Positions 40,819 to 48,281 of a stretch of 48,281 nt of DNA are shown piece by piece. Within the stretch, counting starts at the first letter, position 1. Each line of letters begins with the position of its first letter. The notes beneath the pieces were generated by a model. The model saw only the letters and a program-made list of their open reading frames with translations. It searched no databases and had not been told where the DNA came from. The stretch comes from Clostridia bacterium (GTDB lineage: Bacteria; Bacillota; Clostridia; Oscillospirales; CAG-272): positions 1 through 48,281 of the forward strand of contig JAFTVG010000012.1 in assembly GCA_017465885.1 (NCBI GenBank), in the 5' to 3' direction. A program made the position numbers and the translations under genes.

Positions 40819-41667
40819 TTATTTTTTGCCGATGACCCCAAGCTTCAAGGCATCCTGATAAAATGCCTCGGAGGAGTCGCTCCAATCCACCAGCTCGTCT
40901 CTCCAGATCACGATCTCCCCTTCCTTATCCTCAATGACCATGATCACGTGGTAGGTGTTGGTGCTGCCGTCCTCCTTTAAGTGCATATCCACCTGACCGT
41001 AATCGTGGATGTTCAAACGGTAAAGGTAGTTGTCACCAAAGAGGATGGCATTCCAGGGAGTCATCTCCACCATCCCGTATTCCCCTTCACCGCCCTCTTC
41101 TCTGTAAAAGACCTTCCAGGTATACTCGTACTCCTCGGTGCCCAGATTGGTGTAGCCGTCAAACTCAGCGGAACTCATGAGGGGGCAGAAGAAGAAACGG
41201 CTGTTTTCGTTCACCTCACCGTTAGTATAAGGCCAAAGCTCAAAAGAAGAGGGCTCCATATCATCCTTGTATCGGATGCCGTTATACAAACCGCCACCCC
41301 AGCACATCGAATAAACGTCGCCATAGTCGTCCACCAGCCACTCAATCCATTCGGTGGTGTACTTTTCGGGCTCCGGGATATCTACGGGGGGGTCGGGTGT
41401 AGGTTCGGGTGTAGGTTCGGGTGTAGGTTCTATGGGGTCGGTGGGCTCGGGCATAGGCTCTGAAGGCGAGGGGGTAAGCTCAGGCTCGGGCGGCGTGAGA
41501 TCGGGGATCTGAGGATCTTTCTCCGAAAGCTTTTCACCGCCCTCCTGTCCGCCCGACGCCGCAGGAGGAAGGGTACCCATATAGTTGGGGTCGTTACAGG
41601 CGGCAAGAAGGAGGGGCAAAAGCAGCACCACCATCGCCATAAGCAAACAAAGCATTCTTTTTTTCAT
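40819..41667 (-). CDS. Repeat-domain lipoprotein with one repeat (282 aa)
   Basis: Lipobox LLAAC at C24, then a linker rich in Pro/Glu/Thr (PTPEPTPEPTPDP). A single repeat opens KYTTEWIEWLVDDYGDVYS and ends WSDSSEAFYQDALKLGVIGKK; inside are WKVFYREEGGEGEYG and YHVIMVIEDKEGEIVIW. ATG at 41665-41667; a GTG one codon earlier is equally possible. The signal peptide and the tail are almost identical to those of the 461-aa protein next to it, so the two arose by tandem duplication. Smallest complete carrier of the repeat and thus the best definition of the domain. Confidence 0.85.
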   Translation of the reverse strand: MKKRMLCLLMAMVVLLLPLLLAACNDPNYMGTLPPAASGGQEGGEKLSEKDPQIPDLTPPEPELTPSPSEPMPEPTDPIEPTPEPTPEPTPDPPVDIPEPEKYTTEWIEWLVDDYGDVYSMCWGGGLYNGIRYKDDMEPSSFELWPYTNGEVNENSRFFFCPLMSSAEFDGYTNLGTEEYEYTWKVFYREEGGEGEYGMVEMTPWNAILFGDNYLYRLNIHDYGQVDMHLKEDGSTNTYHVIMVIEDKEGEIVIWRDELVDWSDSSEAFYQDALKLGVIGKK

Positions 41668-41778
41668 CACTGTACCATCCTTTCTCTTTTTTCCTTCGGG
41701 GCTTCAAGACCGCCGAAGAGTCTTTTAAACCGCAGTTTAACGTCTTTTCGTTTTTTCTGAAAGAAGGGGGCACTTCCC
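41668..41778 (-). repeat. Duplicated 111-bp leader, copy 1
   Basis: Nearly identical to 43165-43275, immediately upstream of the start codon in both cases. Contains the hairpin TTAAAC-CGCA-GTTTAA (41725-41740) and, in this copy, CTTCGG...CCGAAG. Confidence 0.85.
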
Positions 41779-43164
41779 TTATTTTTTGCCGATGAGTCCA
41801 AGCTTCAAGGCGTCCTGATAAAGGGCTTCGGAGGAGTCTGTCCAGTCCGCCGCATCCTTATACCAAACTACAAGCTCATTTTCGCTATCGAAGATCAGGA
41901 AGAGCATTTCATAGGTGTTTTTGCTACCGTTCTCTCCCAAACCCATCTCTACATCGGCATACTCGTGAAGACTCAGACGGTAAAGATACTGATCACCCAT
42001 CACCTGTGCGCTCCACGGCAGGCAACCATCCACCACCCGATAGTTCTCTTCGCTTCCCTTCAGGCGGTAGTAGACCCGCCAGGTAAACTCGTACTCCTCG
42101 GTGCCCAGATTGGTCATACCGTCAAAATCCTCTGCCTTCATGTGCACACACAAATGGAAATGGGTTTTATCGGTTACCTCCTTATTGGTATACGGCCAGA
42201 TCTCCCATGCGGAGGGCTCCGTTTCATATTTGCCGTCGTCATAACGGATGCTGGCGAAAAAGCCGCCCGAGGTGACCTTCGTATAGTGATAACCGTCGTC
42301 CTCCTCAGTCAGCCACTCCAGCCATTCCTCGCTGTATTTTTCCGCAGGCTCAGGAAGGGAGGGAGGAATCTTTCGGTAGGTTCCCACGTCGGGTCTGCCC
42401 GAGGCATCCCCATCGATCAACCCCAAGGCAATGGCATCCTGATAGTATGCCTCGGAGGAATTGCTCCACGTGATCAGATCCTCCTGCCATCCCACGATCT
42501 GTCCCTTTTCATCTGTAATCACGATAAAGGTGCGATAGTAACTTGTTTTGCCCTGCTCATCCAATCCAAACAAAAATGCGGGCGCATCCTCGGCGTGGAA
42601 ATTCAAGCGGTAAATGTACGAATCGCCCAAAGAGGCATAGGACCAGGGAGTGCAAGTCACGGCAGTATACGCACCCTCTATATTTTCATACTTGTAATAA
42701 GCCGTCCAAGTGTAGCCGTAATTCTCCACACTTGTATCCGCAAAGCCCTTAAGCTCTGAGGTATCCGCCTTCCAAAGAAGGTGGAAATGGCTCTTGGAAG
42801 GATCGCCGTCCTCGATCTTATAGTCGGTATAGGGCCAGATCTCCCATGAGGAGAGCTCGTGCTCTTTGCTATAGCGGACGCCTCCATATATGCTTCCGCT
42901 TCCGATGCGATCATATACGGCAGCTCCGTCCAGCGCCAGCCAATCGAACCATTCCTCGCTGTATTTTTCTCCGGGCTCGGGCTCGGGCGGCGTGAGATCG
43001 GGGATCTGAGGATCTTCCTCCGAGAGCTTTTCACCGCCCTCCTGTCCGCCCGACGCCGCAGGAGGAAGGGCACCCATATAGCTGGGGTCGTTACAGGCGG
43101 CAAGAAGGAGGGGCAAGAGCAGCACCACCATCGCCATAAGCAAACAAAGCATTCTTTTTTTCAT
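41779..43164 (-). CDS. Repeat-domain lipoprotein with two repeats (461 aa)
   Basis: Lipobox LLAAC at C24, short linker PPEPEPGE. Repeat 1 opens KYSEEWFDWLALDG and ends WSNSSEAYYQDAIALGLI; repeat 2 opens KYSEEWLEWLTEEDDG and ends WTDSSEALYQDALKLGLIGKK. Both contain SxWEIWPYT and W-x-x-YY-[RK] blocks. ATG at 43162-43164 (GTG one codon earlier possible) follows AAAGGATGG. First gene of the leftward cluster, read from the TTGAAA/TATAAT promoter at 43294 with a leader of about 120 nt. Function unknown; surface-exposed binding protein is the best guess. Confidence 0.86.
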   Translation of the reverse strand: MKKRMLCLLMAMVVLLLPLLLAACNDPSYMGALPPAASGGQEGGEKLSEEDPQIPDLTPPEPEPGEKYSEEWFDWLALDGAAVYDRIGSGSIYGGVRYSKEHELSSWEIWPYTDYKIEDGDPSKSHFHLLWKADTSELKGFADTSVENYGYTWTAYYKYENIEGAYTAVTCTPWSYASLGDSYIYRLNFHAEDAPAFLFGLDEQGKTSYYRTFIVITDEKGQIVGWQEDLITWSNSSEAYYQDAIALGLIDGDASGRPDVGTYRKIPPSLPEPAEKYSEEWLEWLTEEDDGYHYTKVTSGGFFASIRYDDGKYETEPSAWEIWPYTNKEVTDKTHFHLCVHMKAEDFDGMTNLGTEEYEFTWRVYYRLKGSEENYRVVDGCLPWSAQVMGDQYLYRLSLHEYADVEMGLGENGSKNTYEMLFLIFDSENELVVWYKDAADWTDSSEALYQDALKLGLIGKK

Positions 43165-43275
43165 CACTGCACCATCCTTTCTCCTTTTTCCCTTGGGGCT
43201 TCAAGACCGCCGAAGAGTCTTTTAAACCGCAGTTTAACGGCTTTTCGTTTTTTCTGAAAGAAGGGGGCACTTCCC
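43165..43275 (-). repeat. Duplicated 111-bp leader, copy 2
   Basis: Same as 41668-41778 with few changes, keeping the TTAAACCGCAGTTTAA hairpin. It lies between the promoter and the first repeat-domain gene, so it forms a structured 5' leader of the mRNA. Confidence 0.85.
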
Positions 43276-43293
43276 CATCTTCTTTTCGTCTCT

Positions 43294-43322
43294 ATTATAT
43301 CACAGTTTTTCCCCCGTTTCAA
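43294..43322 (-). promoter_or_regulatory. Promoter of the repeat-domain lipoprotein cluster
   Basis: On the reverse strand, TTGAAA (43317-43322), 17-bp spacer, TATAAT (43294-43299). Confidence 0.8.
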
Positions 43323-43402
43323 TAGCTTTTGGGGGGCAACACTTTGAAAACAAGGTTATTTTTTTGTAAACATCCCGCCTTTTTCGTACACAAAGAATTT
43401 AC

Positions 43403-43431
43403 TTGCAGTTTTTTCTTTTTCGTGGTATAAT
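43403..43431 (+). promoter_or_regulatory. Promoter of the membrane / zinc-ribbon / HEHGH genes
   Basis: TTGCAG (43403-43408), 17-bp spacer, TATAAT (43426-43431). Confidence 0.8.
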
Positions 43432-43520
43432 AAAAGGGTATGGGGAAAAGCCGCAAACGTCCCCGATTTTAAAGGATTTTAAAAGAAAGGAGCTTTCGGG
43501 AGAAAGCCTCGGTTATAGAA

Positions 43521-44408
43521 ATGAGCGATATCTATTACGATCTGCATATGGAGGGCGACGGACCGGAGGAAAGAAGCACCCTTTCAAAGGTACTCTCCAT
43601 CATCGGCAAGACCGTGACCGCCACGGTGGTCGCGCTGATCTTCTTCATCCTCTTTTACAGAATGTGGGAGATGAAGGAGCCCGGGGGCACGGGCGACTAT
43701 CTCTGGACTGCCGCCACCGACAGCGCCTACGAGGAATTAAAGGGTACGTCCACCACCGTCTCCTCCAAATATCCCGAAGACCAATTTTCCTATGAATACG
43801 AAAGCCACAACACCGTCACGGTGACGAAAAAGGGGCAGGACGAGGAGGGCAACGAAAGCTATCAGCGCATCACCCTGCCAAGCAAGGAATACTACTCGAA
43901 AATCGGCTTTGAGATCTTTACCCAGCGCCTCGTTTCCTACAGAGTGGAGGACGAGGAGGGCAAGGAGGAGATCGTCAACCGCTCCGAATACTTCGAGGTG
44001 AAGGACCACCCCGTGGAGCGGGCGTTGAGAGTGACCCACGTCTATCTCGTCCCTGCGGCAAAGCAGGTACAGCTCACCTTCCGCTACAAGAGCGATATTT
44101 ATGAAAAGCTGGGCAGTACCCCCTTTTCAAGCGGTCTGCCCTTTGAATTCACCCTGACCGACGACAGCAAGGACTACACCGCCTTTTCCTACAAGACCTT
44201 CAAAAAGGGGGTCTACCGCTACGTGACCATGGTCTTTGAAGGGGTAGATCTGTCAAACGCCGCCCTGCTGACCCTGGAAATGGACTATTACGACGCCGAC
44301 GGCAAGCAAAACCTCAATATGTGCGTCTACGATGCAGAGCTGCCCGCGGAAAGAGTGAAGATCTCTCCCGCCAAGACCCCCGTGGCATTGCCCGGAAAGG
44401 AGGACTGA
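43521..44408 (+). CDS. Single-pass membrane protein with beta-rich outer domain
   Basis: 295 aa. A short acidic cytoplasmic N-terminus, one hydrophobic segment at about residues 28-48 (TVTATVVALIFFILFYRMW) without a signal cleavage site, then about 245 residues outside. The outer part has beta-type segments (VTHVYLVPAAKQVQLTFRYK, VYRYVTMVFEGVDLSN, LLTLEMDYYDADGKQNL). No family recognised. It starts a rightward three-gene run. The ribosome binding site is weak (GGTTATAGAAATG), with AAGGAG further upstream. It is divergent from the repeat-domain lipoproteins, with only 355 bp between the start codons. Confidence 0.82.
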   Translation: MSDIYYDLHMEGDGPEERSTLSKVLSIIGKTVTATVVALIFFILFYRMWEMKEPGGTGDYLWTAATDSAYEELKGTSTTVSSKYPEDQFSYEYESHNTVTVTKKGQDEEGNESYQRITLPSKEYYSKIGFEIFTQRLVSYRVEDEEGKEEIVNRSEYFEVKDHPVERALRVTHVYLVPAAKQVQLTFRYKSDIYEKLGSTPFSSGLPFEFTLTDDSKDYTAFSYKTFKKGVYRYVTMVFEGVDLSNAALLTLEMDYYDADGKQNLNMCVYDAELPAERVKISPAKTPVALPGKED

Positions 44409-44410
44409 AT

Positions 44411-45061
44411 ATGATCCTTGAAAGCAAAAAAACCACCCTCGCCTTCCGCTGTCCCCTTTGCGGACAGTCCATCCTTTCGGGGGTGAACCTCTTCCGCATC
44501 TCGGGAGACCTGCTGCGGCTGCGCTGCCCCGACTGCGATACCGCCCTGACCTTAAACAAGACCAACGACGGCAAATTCCGTCTGTCGGTGCCTTGTATGT
44601 TCTGCCCCAAGCCCCACAACTACCTGTTAAGCGAGGGCACCCTCTTCAAGGAGGGGCTGTTTACCCTGCCCTGCGCCCTCTCGGGAATGGACGTGCTGTA
44701 TATCGGCAAGGAGGAGCAGGTGAAAAGAGCGCTGGAGGAGAGCGACAAACTGCTTGACAGTATGCTTGACGAAGAGGAAAAGGAGCAGCTCACTGCCCTT
44801 CACCGCAAGGGCGGAGAAGAGGAGGGCTACGATCCCGCCGTGGAGCACGTGATGCGCTTCCTGCTTTGCGAGCTGGAGGACGAAAAGAAGATCTCCTGCT
44901 TCTGCGACGGCAAGGAGGAGATCCCCCTTTACGACTTCCAGGTGCTCTCCGAGCGAGTGAGAGTCTTTTGCCATTGCTGTAACGCAGAGACCTACCTGCC
45001 CCTGCGAAGCGAGGCAGATGCCGAGGACATCGTGAAGATCGACGCCCTGGAGCTGAAATAA
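44411..45061 (+). CDS. Multi-Cys-pair zinc-ribbon protein
   Basis: 216 aa. Cys pairs C14/C17 (CPLC), C39/C42 (CPDC) and C62/C65 (CMFC) make at least one, probably two, zinc ribbons in the N-terminal 70 residues; further cysteines (CFC, CHCC) lie toward the C-terminus. The middle is acidic and helical (LDSMLDEEEKEQLTALH). No signal peptide, so cytoplasmic. ATG 44411 is 2 bp after the stop of the membrane protein gene and has AAAGGAGG overlapping that gene's end, so translation is coupled. It resembles conserved hypothetical clostridial proteins; a role in nucleic-acid or protein binding is only a guess. Confidence 0.82.
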   Translation: MILESKKTTLAFRCPLCGQSILSGVNLFRISGDLLRLRCPDCDTALTLNKTNDGKFRLSVPCMFCPKPHNYLLSEGTLFKEGLFTLPCALSGMDVLYIGKEEQVKRALEESDKLLDSMLDEEEKEQLTALHRKGGEEEGYDPAVEHVMRFLLCELEDEKKISCFCDGKEEIPLYDFQVLSERVRVFCHCCNAETYLPLRSEADAEDIVKIDALELK

Positions 45062-45113
45062 AACGAAGACAAGGCAAAACAGAACGAAAAACCCCAAAAA
45101 AGGAGCAAGCACG

Positions 45114-45569
45114 ATGAAAAAGAAGATCACAGCCATCTCCCCGACTCTCTTTTACCTTCTGTCCTTTACCTGGGGAGCACCCGTCACCCTTTTGGGTCTG
45201 CTGATGGCAGGCATCCTGCTGATCATGGGCAAAAAGCCGCAAAAATGGGGCTACTGCTACTATTTTGAGGCGGGAGAGCGGTGGGGCGGCACAGAGCTTG
45301 GCATCTTCTTCGTCAAGGACAAGGTGGACAGCCGCCACATCAAGGACCACGAGCACGGGCACGCCTTACAAAACTGTCTGTGGGGACCGCTGATGATCCC
45401 CGTCATCTCGCTGCCCTCCTTTTTGCGCTATTGGTACCGCCGCATCATCGTAAAGCTGCGCCCCAAGACAAAGCTCCCTCCCTACGACGCCATCTGGTTT
45501 GAGGGACAAGCCTCCGATTGGGGAAGCACCTTTACCCGACGGCTGGAGGAGCAGAAAAAGGATCAATAA
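45114..45569 (+). CDS. Small membrane protein with HEHGH motif
   Basis: 151 aa. Two hydrophobic segments (about residues 10-38 and 88-105). Between them lies DHEHGHALQN, in which H79-E-H-G-H83 fits the HExxH zinc-peptidase signature; about 47 residues on, WFEGQAS (E130) could supply a third ligand. The region GERWGGTELGIFFVKD precedes it. A small, integral-membrane metallopeptidase-like protein is therefore possible, though the protein is shorter than known M48/M56 enzymes. ATG follows AAAAAAGGAGC. It is third in a run with the membrane and zinc-ribbon genes and ends at the terminator at 45597. Confidence 0.8.
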   Translation: MKKKITAISPTLFYLLSFTWGAPVTLLGLLMAGILLIMGKKPQKWGYCYYFEAGERWGGTELGIFFVKDKVDSRHIKDHEHGHALQNCLWGPLMIPVISLPSFLRYWYRRIIVKLRPKTKLPPYDAIWFEGQASDWGSTFTRRLEEQKKDQ

Positions 45570-45596
45570 TCGGTGCCCCCTCAAGGCCGATCATCA

Positions 45597-45626
45597 CTCC
45601 CCCCTTCGGTATACCGAAGGGGGGAG
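45597..45626. terminator. Perfect 30-nt palindrome, probable terminator
   Basis: CTCCCCCCTTCGGTA pairs with TACCGAAGGGGGGAG, followed by CTTTCTTT. The rest of 45627-45864 holds no gene. Confidence 0.7.
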
Positions 45627-45864
45627 CTTTCTTTGCTCCTTGGTCTTTCACTCTCCTTTTTGGGGAAAGGTTAGTAACGCAAATATACTAATTCAAGTAT
45701 TCCCCCTTTTGGGCACCGTTTTCCGAGGGTTTTCTCTCGGTTTTTTTGCCGTTTTCAGGTCAAAAAGCCCTCGTTTCGTGAATTTTTTTAAAAAAACTTT
45801 CGTCGTACACACTTTGTTCACTTATAGTTCATATAAAGAATATGACTTTTTGACTCATCTGCGC

Positions 45865-45897
45865 TATAATAAAGTCGGACGTTTGGTCTGTTAAACG
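45865..45897 (+). promoter_or_regulatory. -10 box and CGTTT-N8-AAACG inverted repeat ahead of the ROK gene
   Basis: TATAAT at 45865-45870; the best -35 at 17-bp spacing is poor (ATGACT). CGTTT (45880-45884) and AAACG (45893-45897) lie right after the predicted start of transcription and could be the regulator's own operator. Confidence 0.45.
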
Positions 45898-45965
45898 AAA
45901 GCACGTTTTTGCCCCGCGGCACGGAAACGCCCTGCCATCCATTTCAATGTAGGAAGGAATTATTT

Positions 45966-47141
45966 ATGAGCGAACGTAAAGGCTTTAACAACACACATCT
46001 GAAGTACAGAAACCGCGGTATCGTTCTGCGCCTGATCGCAAACGAGGATCTGTCCCGCATCGACATCACCAAACGAATGGGTCTGACCCGTATGGCGATC
46101 ACCAATATCGTCTCCGAGCTGATCGCCGAGGGATACGTGGTGGAGGGCAAGACCGACGAAAACGCACAGGTGGGGCGCAACCCCATCCTCCTTGACGTGG
46201 CGCCCGCCTCCCCTCTGGTTGCAGGCGTTTGCATCGCAAGAAACTCCCTTTTTGCCATTCTGACAGACATCCGCCTCACGGCGCTGTATATCGACGAGAT
46301 CCCTCTGCAGGACGAGAGCGAGGCAAGCTTAAAGGAAAAGCTCTGCCTGATCCTTGACAGACTCTTCGCCTTCAGAGATGAAAAAATGCCCGCCCGCAAG
46401 ATCCTTGGCATCGGCGTGTCCGCCCCCGGTCCTCTTGATCCCAAAAACGGCGTGCTGTTAAACCCCCAAGACTTCTTCTTCATCGAAAATCTGCCCTTGA
46501 AGGATTTCTTGGAGGAGCGTTATCGGATGCCCGTTTTCACCGAAAACGATATGAACGCCGCCGCGCTGGCTGAGCTTTTGAGGGGAAGCGCGCAAAACTG
46601 CGGAAACTTCCTCTACCTGGGCGTTACCACGGGTATCGGCGCAGGCATCGTGGTGGATCACCGCCTTTACGGCAGAGACAGCATCTCGGTGGGCGAGATC
46701 GGTCATATGTGCATCAACTTCAACGGTCCCACCTGCTCCTGCGGCAACAAGGGCTGCCTTGAGACCTATGCCACCATGCCCATCATCATGGAGCGGTTAA
46801 AGGAGGCGTCGGGCAAGGAAAATATCGCTTTGACCGACTTCGAGGAGCTTTCCGAGGACGAGGCATGCCACAAGGTCTTTATGGACGTGGCGGGAAAGCT
46901 TGCACACGCCCTGATCAACGCCGTAAACCTCCTGGACCCCGAGTGCGTGGTCATCGGCCACGAGGGTGTCTTCCTGCCCGAGAAGTATCTCAAGGAGATC
47001 CAGCACCGCATCGAAAAGCGGATCCTGGCAACAGGCTACAAGAGCGTGCCCGTCTACCCCTCCGCCTTCTCGCTGGGCGCACCGGTCTACGGCAGTGCCG
47101 CTATGGTGCTCAATCATCTGTTCGAGGGCGAGCTGATTTAA
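45966..47141 (+). CDS. ROK-family transcriptional regulator
   Basis: 391 aa, the length of NagC/XylR-type ROK repressors. N-terminal winged helix-turn-helix (residues about 20-65: IDITKRMGLTRMAITNIVSEL, GYVVEG). The ROK kinase-like domain follows, with VSAPGPLDP, NDMNAAALAELLRG, TTGIGAGIVVDHRLY, GEIGHM and the zinc motif CSCGNKGCLE. Start ATG 45966 follows AGGAAGGA; the frame is open a further 19 codons upstream without a site. Ligands are usually sugars or sugar phosphates. No sugar gene lies next to it within the window, so its targets may be further right or elsewhere; the IS30 copy may have separated them. Confidence 0.93.
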   Translation: MSERKGFNNTHLKYRNRGIVLRLIANEDLSRIDITKRMGLTRMAITNIVSELIAEGYVVEGKTDENAQVGRNPILLDVAPASPLVAGVCIARNSLFAILTDIRLTALYIDEIPLQDESEASLKEKLCLILDRLFAFRDEKMPARKILGIGVSAPGPLDPKNGVLLNPQDFFFIENLPLKDFLEERYRMPVFTENDMNAAALAELLRGSAQNCGNFLYLGVTTGIGAGIVVDHRLYGRDSISVGEIGHMCINFNGPTCSCGNKGCLETYATMPIIMERLKEASGKENIALTDFEELSEDEACHKVFMDVAGKLAHALINAVNLLDPECVVIGHEGVFLPEKYLKEIQHRIEKRILATGYKSVPVYPSAFSLGAPVYGSAAMVLNHLFEGELI

Positions 47142-47247
47142 GGATCATACACCCATAACGGCGGTCCGCCGCCGCAGATGCGCCCGAAACGAGCATTCAG
47201 GGGATAATCTGATCCTCAAAGCAACCATTTCCCATAAAGCAAAAACA

Positions 47248-47283
47248 CACCCGCAACGCTTATAGCGTTGCGGGTGCTTTTTT
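47248..47283 (+). terminator. Terminator of the ROK regulator gene
   Basis: CACCCGCAACGCT pairs perfectly with AGCGTTGCGGGTG around TAT, followed by CTTTTTT. Confidence 0.9.
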
Positions 47284-47288
47284 AGTCG

Positions 47289-48281
47289 GTGAATTATACT
47301 ATCAAGTGCAACACCAAAAGAAAAAAGATGACTCATATTGAAACCTGTGTTATAATGAAGTTACCACACAACAAAAAACAGGAGGAATCAATATGAGTTA
47401 CCACCATTTTACCATAGAAGAACGTTGTTGTCTACGGGAATATTACAAAAAAGGATATAGTTATCGAAAAATTGCAGAATTATTAGGCAGAAATGTCAGC
47501 TCGGTATCCAGAGAACTTCGCAGGAACTGCACCCATATGTATGACATACCGACATATTACCCCTATACGGCTCAAAAGAAGTGCAATCTTCGTCGTTCCT
47601 ATTGTCACCGTGGAATGTTCCACTCACCTGAACTTTTGAAGTACATAGAAGAAAAACTGCTTGCAACGTGGTCTCCGGAACAGATTGCAAATGCACCGTC
47701 ACCGTTTGAAAAAATGCCATCAGCAAGAACAATATATCGCTGGATATATGAAAAATACCTCCTCAACGGCAATCTGAAAGTGCTACGCCGTAAAGGCAAG
47801 TCTCATTTGGGTAAGGAAACAAGAGGTAAGTATAATCTCGGAAAATCTATCCGCAAGCGTGAAAAAAGCGTATACAAGCGCAAGGAAGCCGGACATTGGG
47901 AGGCTGATACCGTTGTAAGTGGATTGGGCAAGAGCAAGGTTTGCTTTGCTACTCTTGTAGAACGTAAGACTCGTTTTTATATGGCATTGAAAATACCGGA
48001 TAGAAAAGCCGATACCATGGCGGCTGCCGTGATTAAAATGCTTTCTCAATACCCCACCGAGCTGGTTAAAACCATTACCTGTGACCGAGGATCCGAGTTT
48101 GCCAATTGGCAAACTATTGAAAAGGAATTGAATTGTGATGTTTATTTTGCTGACCCTTACTGCGCTTGGCAAAAAGGTTCCAATGAGAATTGCAACGGTC
48201 TTTTGCGAGAATTCTATCCAAAGGGGCGCAATCTCTCTCGTGTCAGCCCTAAAACACTTTTGCGGAACCTTGCGTTAATTA
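47289..48281 (+). mobile_element. IS30-family insertion sequence, left part (cut by window edge)
   Basis: The segment from about 47289 (GAATTATACTATCAAGTGCAA) resembles the left end of IS30-family elements, 100 bp ahead of the transposase start. It begins right after the ROK terminator. The right end is outside the window, so the exact boundaries cannot be proven here. Confidence 0.7.
47393..48281 (+). CDS. IS30-family transposase, N-terminal 296 codons (cut by window edge)
   Basis: ATG 47393 follows AGGAGG. The N-terminal helix-turn-helix reads FTIEERCCLREYYKKGYSY, then IAELLGRNVSSVSRELRRN, the usual IS30 opening. SPEQIANAP and SARTIYRWIY follow. The DDE core shows GHWEADTVV (first Asp), TITCDRGSEFANW (second Asp) and ADPYCAWQKGSNENCNGLLREFYPKG (catalytic Glu and the IS30 signature; cited in part). 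The frame is uninterrupted to the window edge, so the copy may be active. A TATAAT box lies at 47351-47356. Confidence 0.95.
   Translation, partial: MSYHHFTIEERCCLREYYKKGYSYRKIAELLGRNVSSVSRELRRNCTHMYDIPTYYPYTAQKKCNLRRSYCHRGMFHSPELLKYIEEKLLATWSPEQIANAPSPFEKMPSARTIYRWIYEKYLLNGNLKVLRRKGKSHLGKETRGKYNLGKSIRKREKSVYKRKEAGHWEADTVVSGLGKSKVCFATLVERKTRFYMALKIPDRKADTMAAAVIKMLSQYPTELVKTITCDRGSEFANWQTIEKELNCDVYFADPYCAWQKGSNENCNGLLREFYPKGRNLSRVSPKTLLRNLALI

Overview
The window reads as chromosomal DNA of a Gram-positive, gut-type Clostridia-like bacterium (Bacillota). The grounds are AGGAGG-type ribosome binding sites, TTGACA/TATAAT promoters, many lipobox signal peptides, LacI and ROK regulators beside glycoside hydrolases, and short XRE regulators. 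A finer placement, such as Oscillospirales or Christensenellales, would be a guess. GC content looks patchy: moderate at 1-6430, low at 6430-10800 and 24000-25650, high elsewhere.

Layout. (1) 1-6428 is an alpha-glucan locus: glycogen phosphorylase (cut by the window edge) and malQ leftwards, a divergent LacI regulator plus a lipoprotein pullulanase rightwards, with a TCGAAA/TTTCGA palindrome at the shared control region. (2) 6429-10800 is an AT-rich, decayed region with an IS3-type transposase remnant, a 160-bp direct repeat, hairpins of a GACACRTC family, a truncated AAA ATPase, a small lipoprotein, two XRE regulators and a membrane protein. (3) 10812-14264 holds an M42 aminopeptidase, a second XRE regulator with a long C-terminal region, and a basic-secretory-protein-type metallopeptidase. 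(4) 14548-23889 holds a GH38 alpha-mannosidase, an exported DUF3472-like protein, and a run of phosphoesterase lipoprotein, cell-wall amidase, GH43 enzyme and membrane protein, ending in a duplicated scrap of the GH43 gene. (5) 23935-25197 holds a divergent zinc-ribbon/XRE pair with twin palindromes and a GNAT acetyltransferase, followed by an array of eight short hairpins at 25320-25511. (6) 25706-28011 holds a BspA-type leucine-rich-repeat lipoprotein and a YgjV-type membrane protein. (7) 28384-43164 is a 15-kb lipoprotein island: three tandem paralogous solute-binding-like lipoproteins rightwards, facing five leftward lipoproteins built from a repeated domain of about 150 residues that I do not recognise. 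(8) 43521-45569 holds three rightward genes: a single-pass membrane protein, a zinc-ribbon protein and a membrane protein with an HEHGH motif. (9) 45966-48281 holds a ROK regulator and an IS30-family transposase cut by the window edge.

Two signals stand out. First, a 17-bp inverted repeat, CTCAACC-N3-GGTTGAG, lies 43 to 44 bp upstream of the -10 box of three separate genes: two paralogous XRE regulators and the LRR lipoprotein. This suggests a small activator regulon. Second, the five-gene repeat-domain lipoprotein family, facing three solute-binding paralogs that have no permease nearby, looks like an undescribed cell-surface system.
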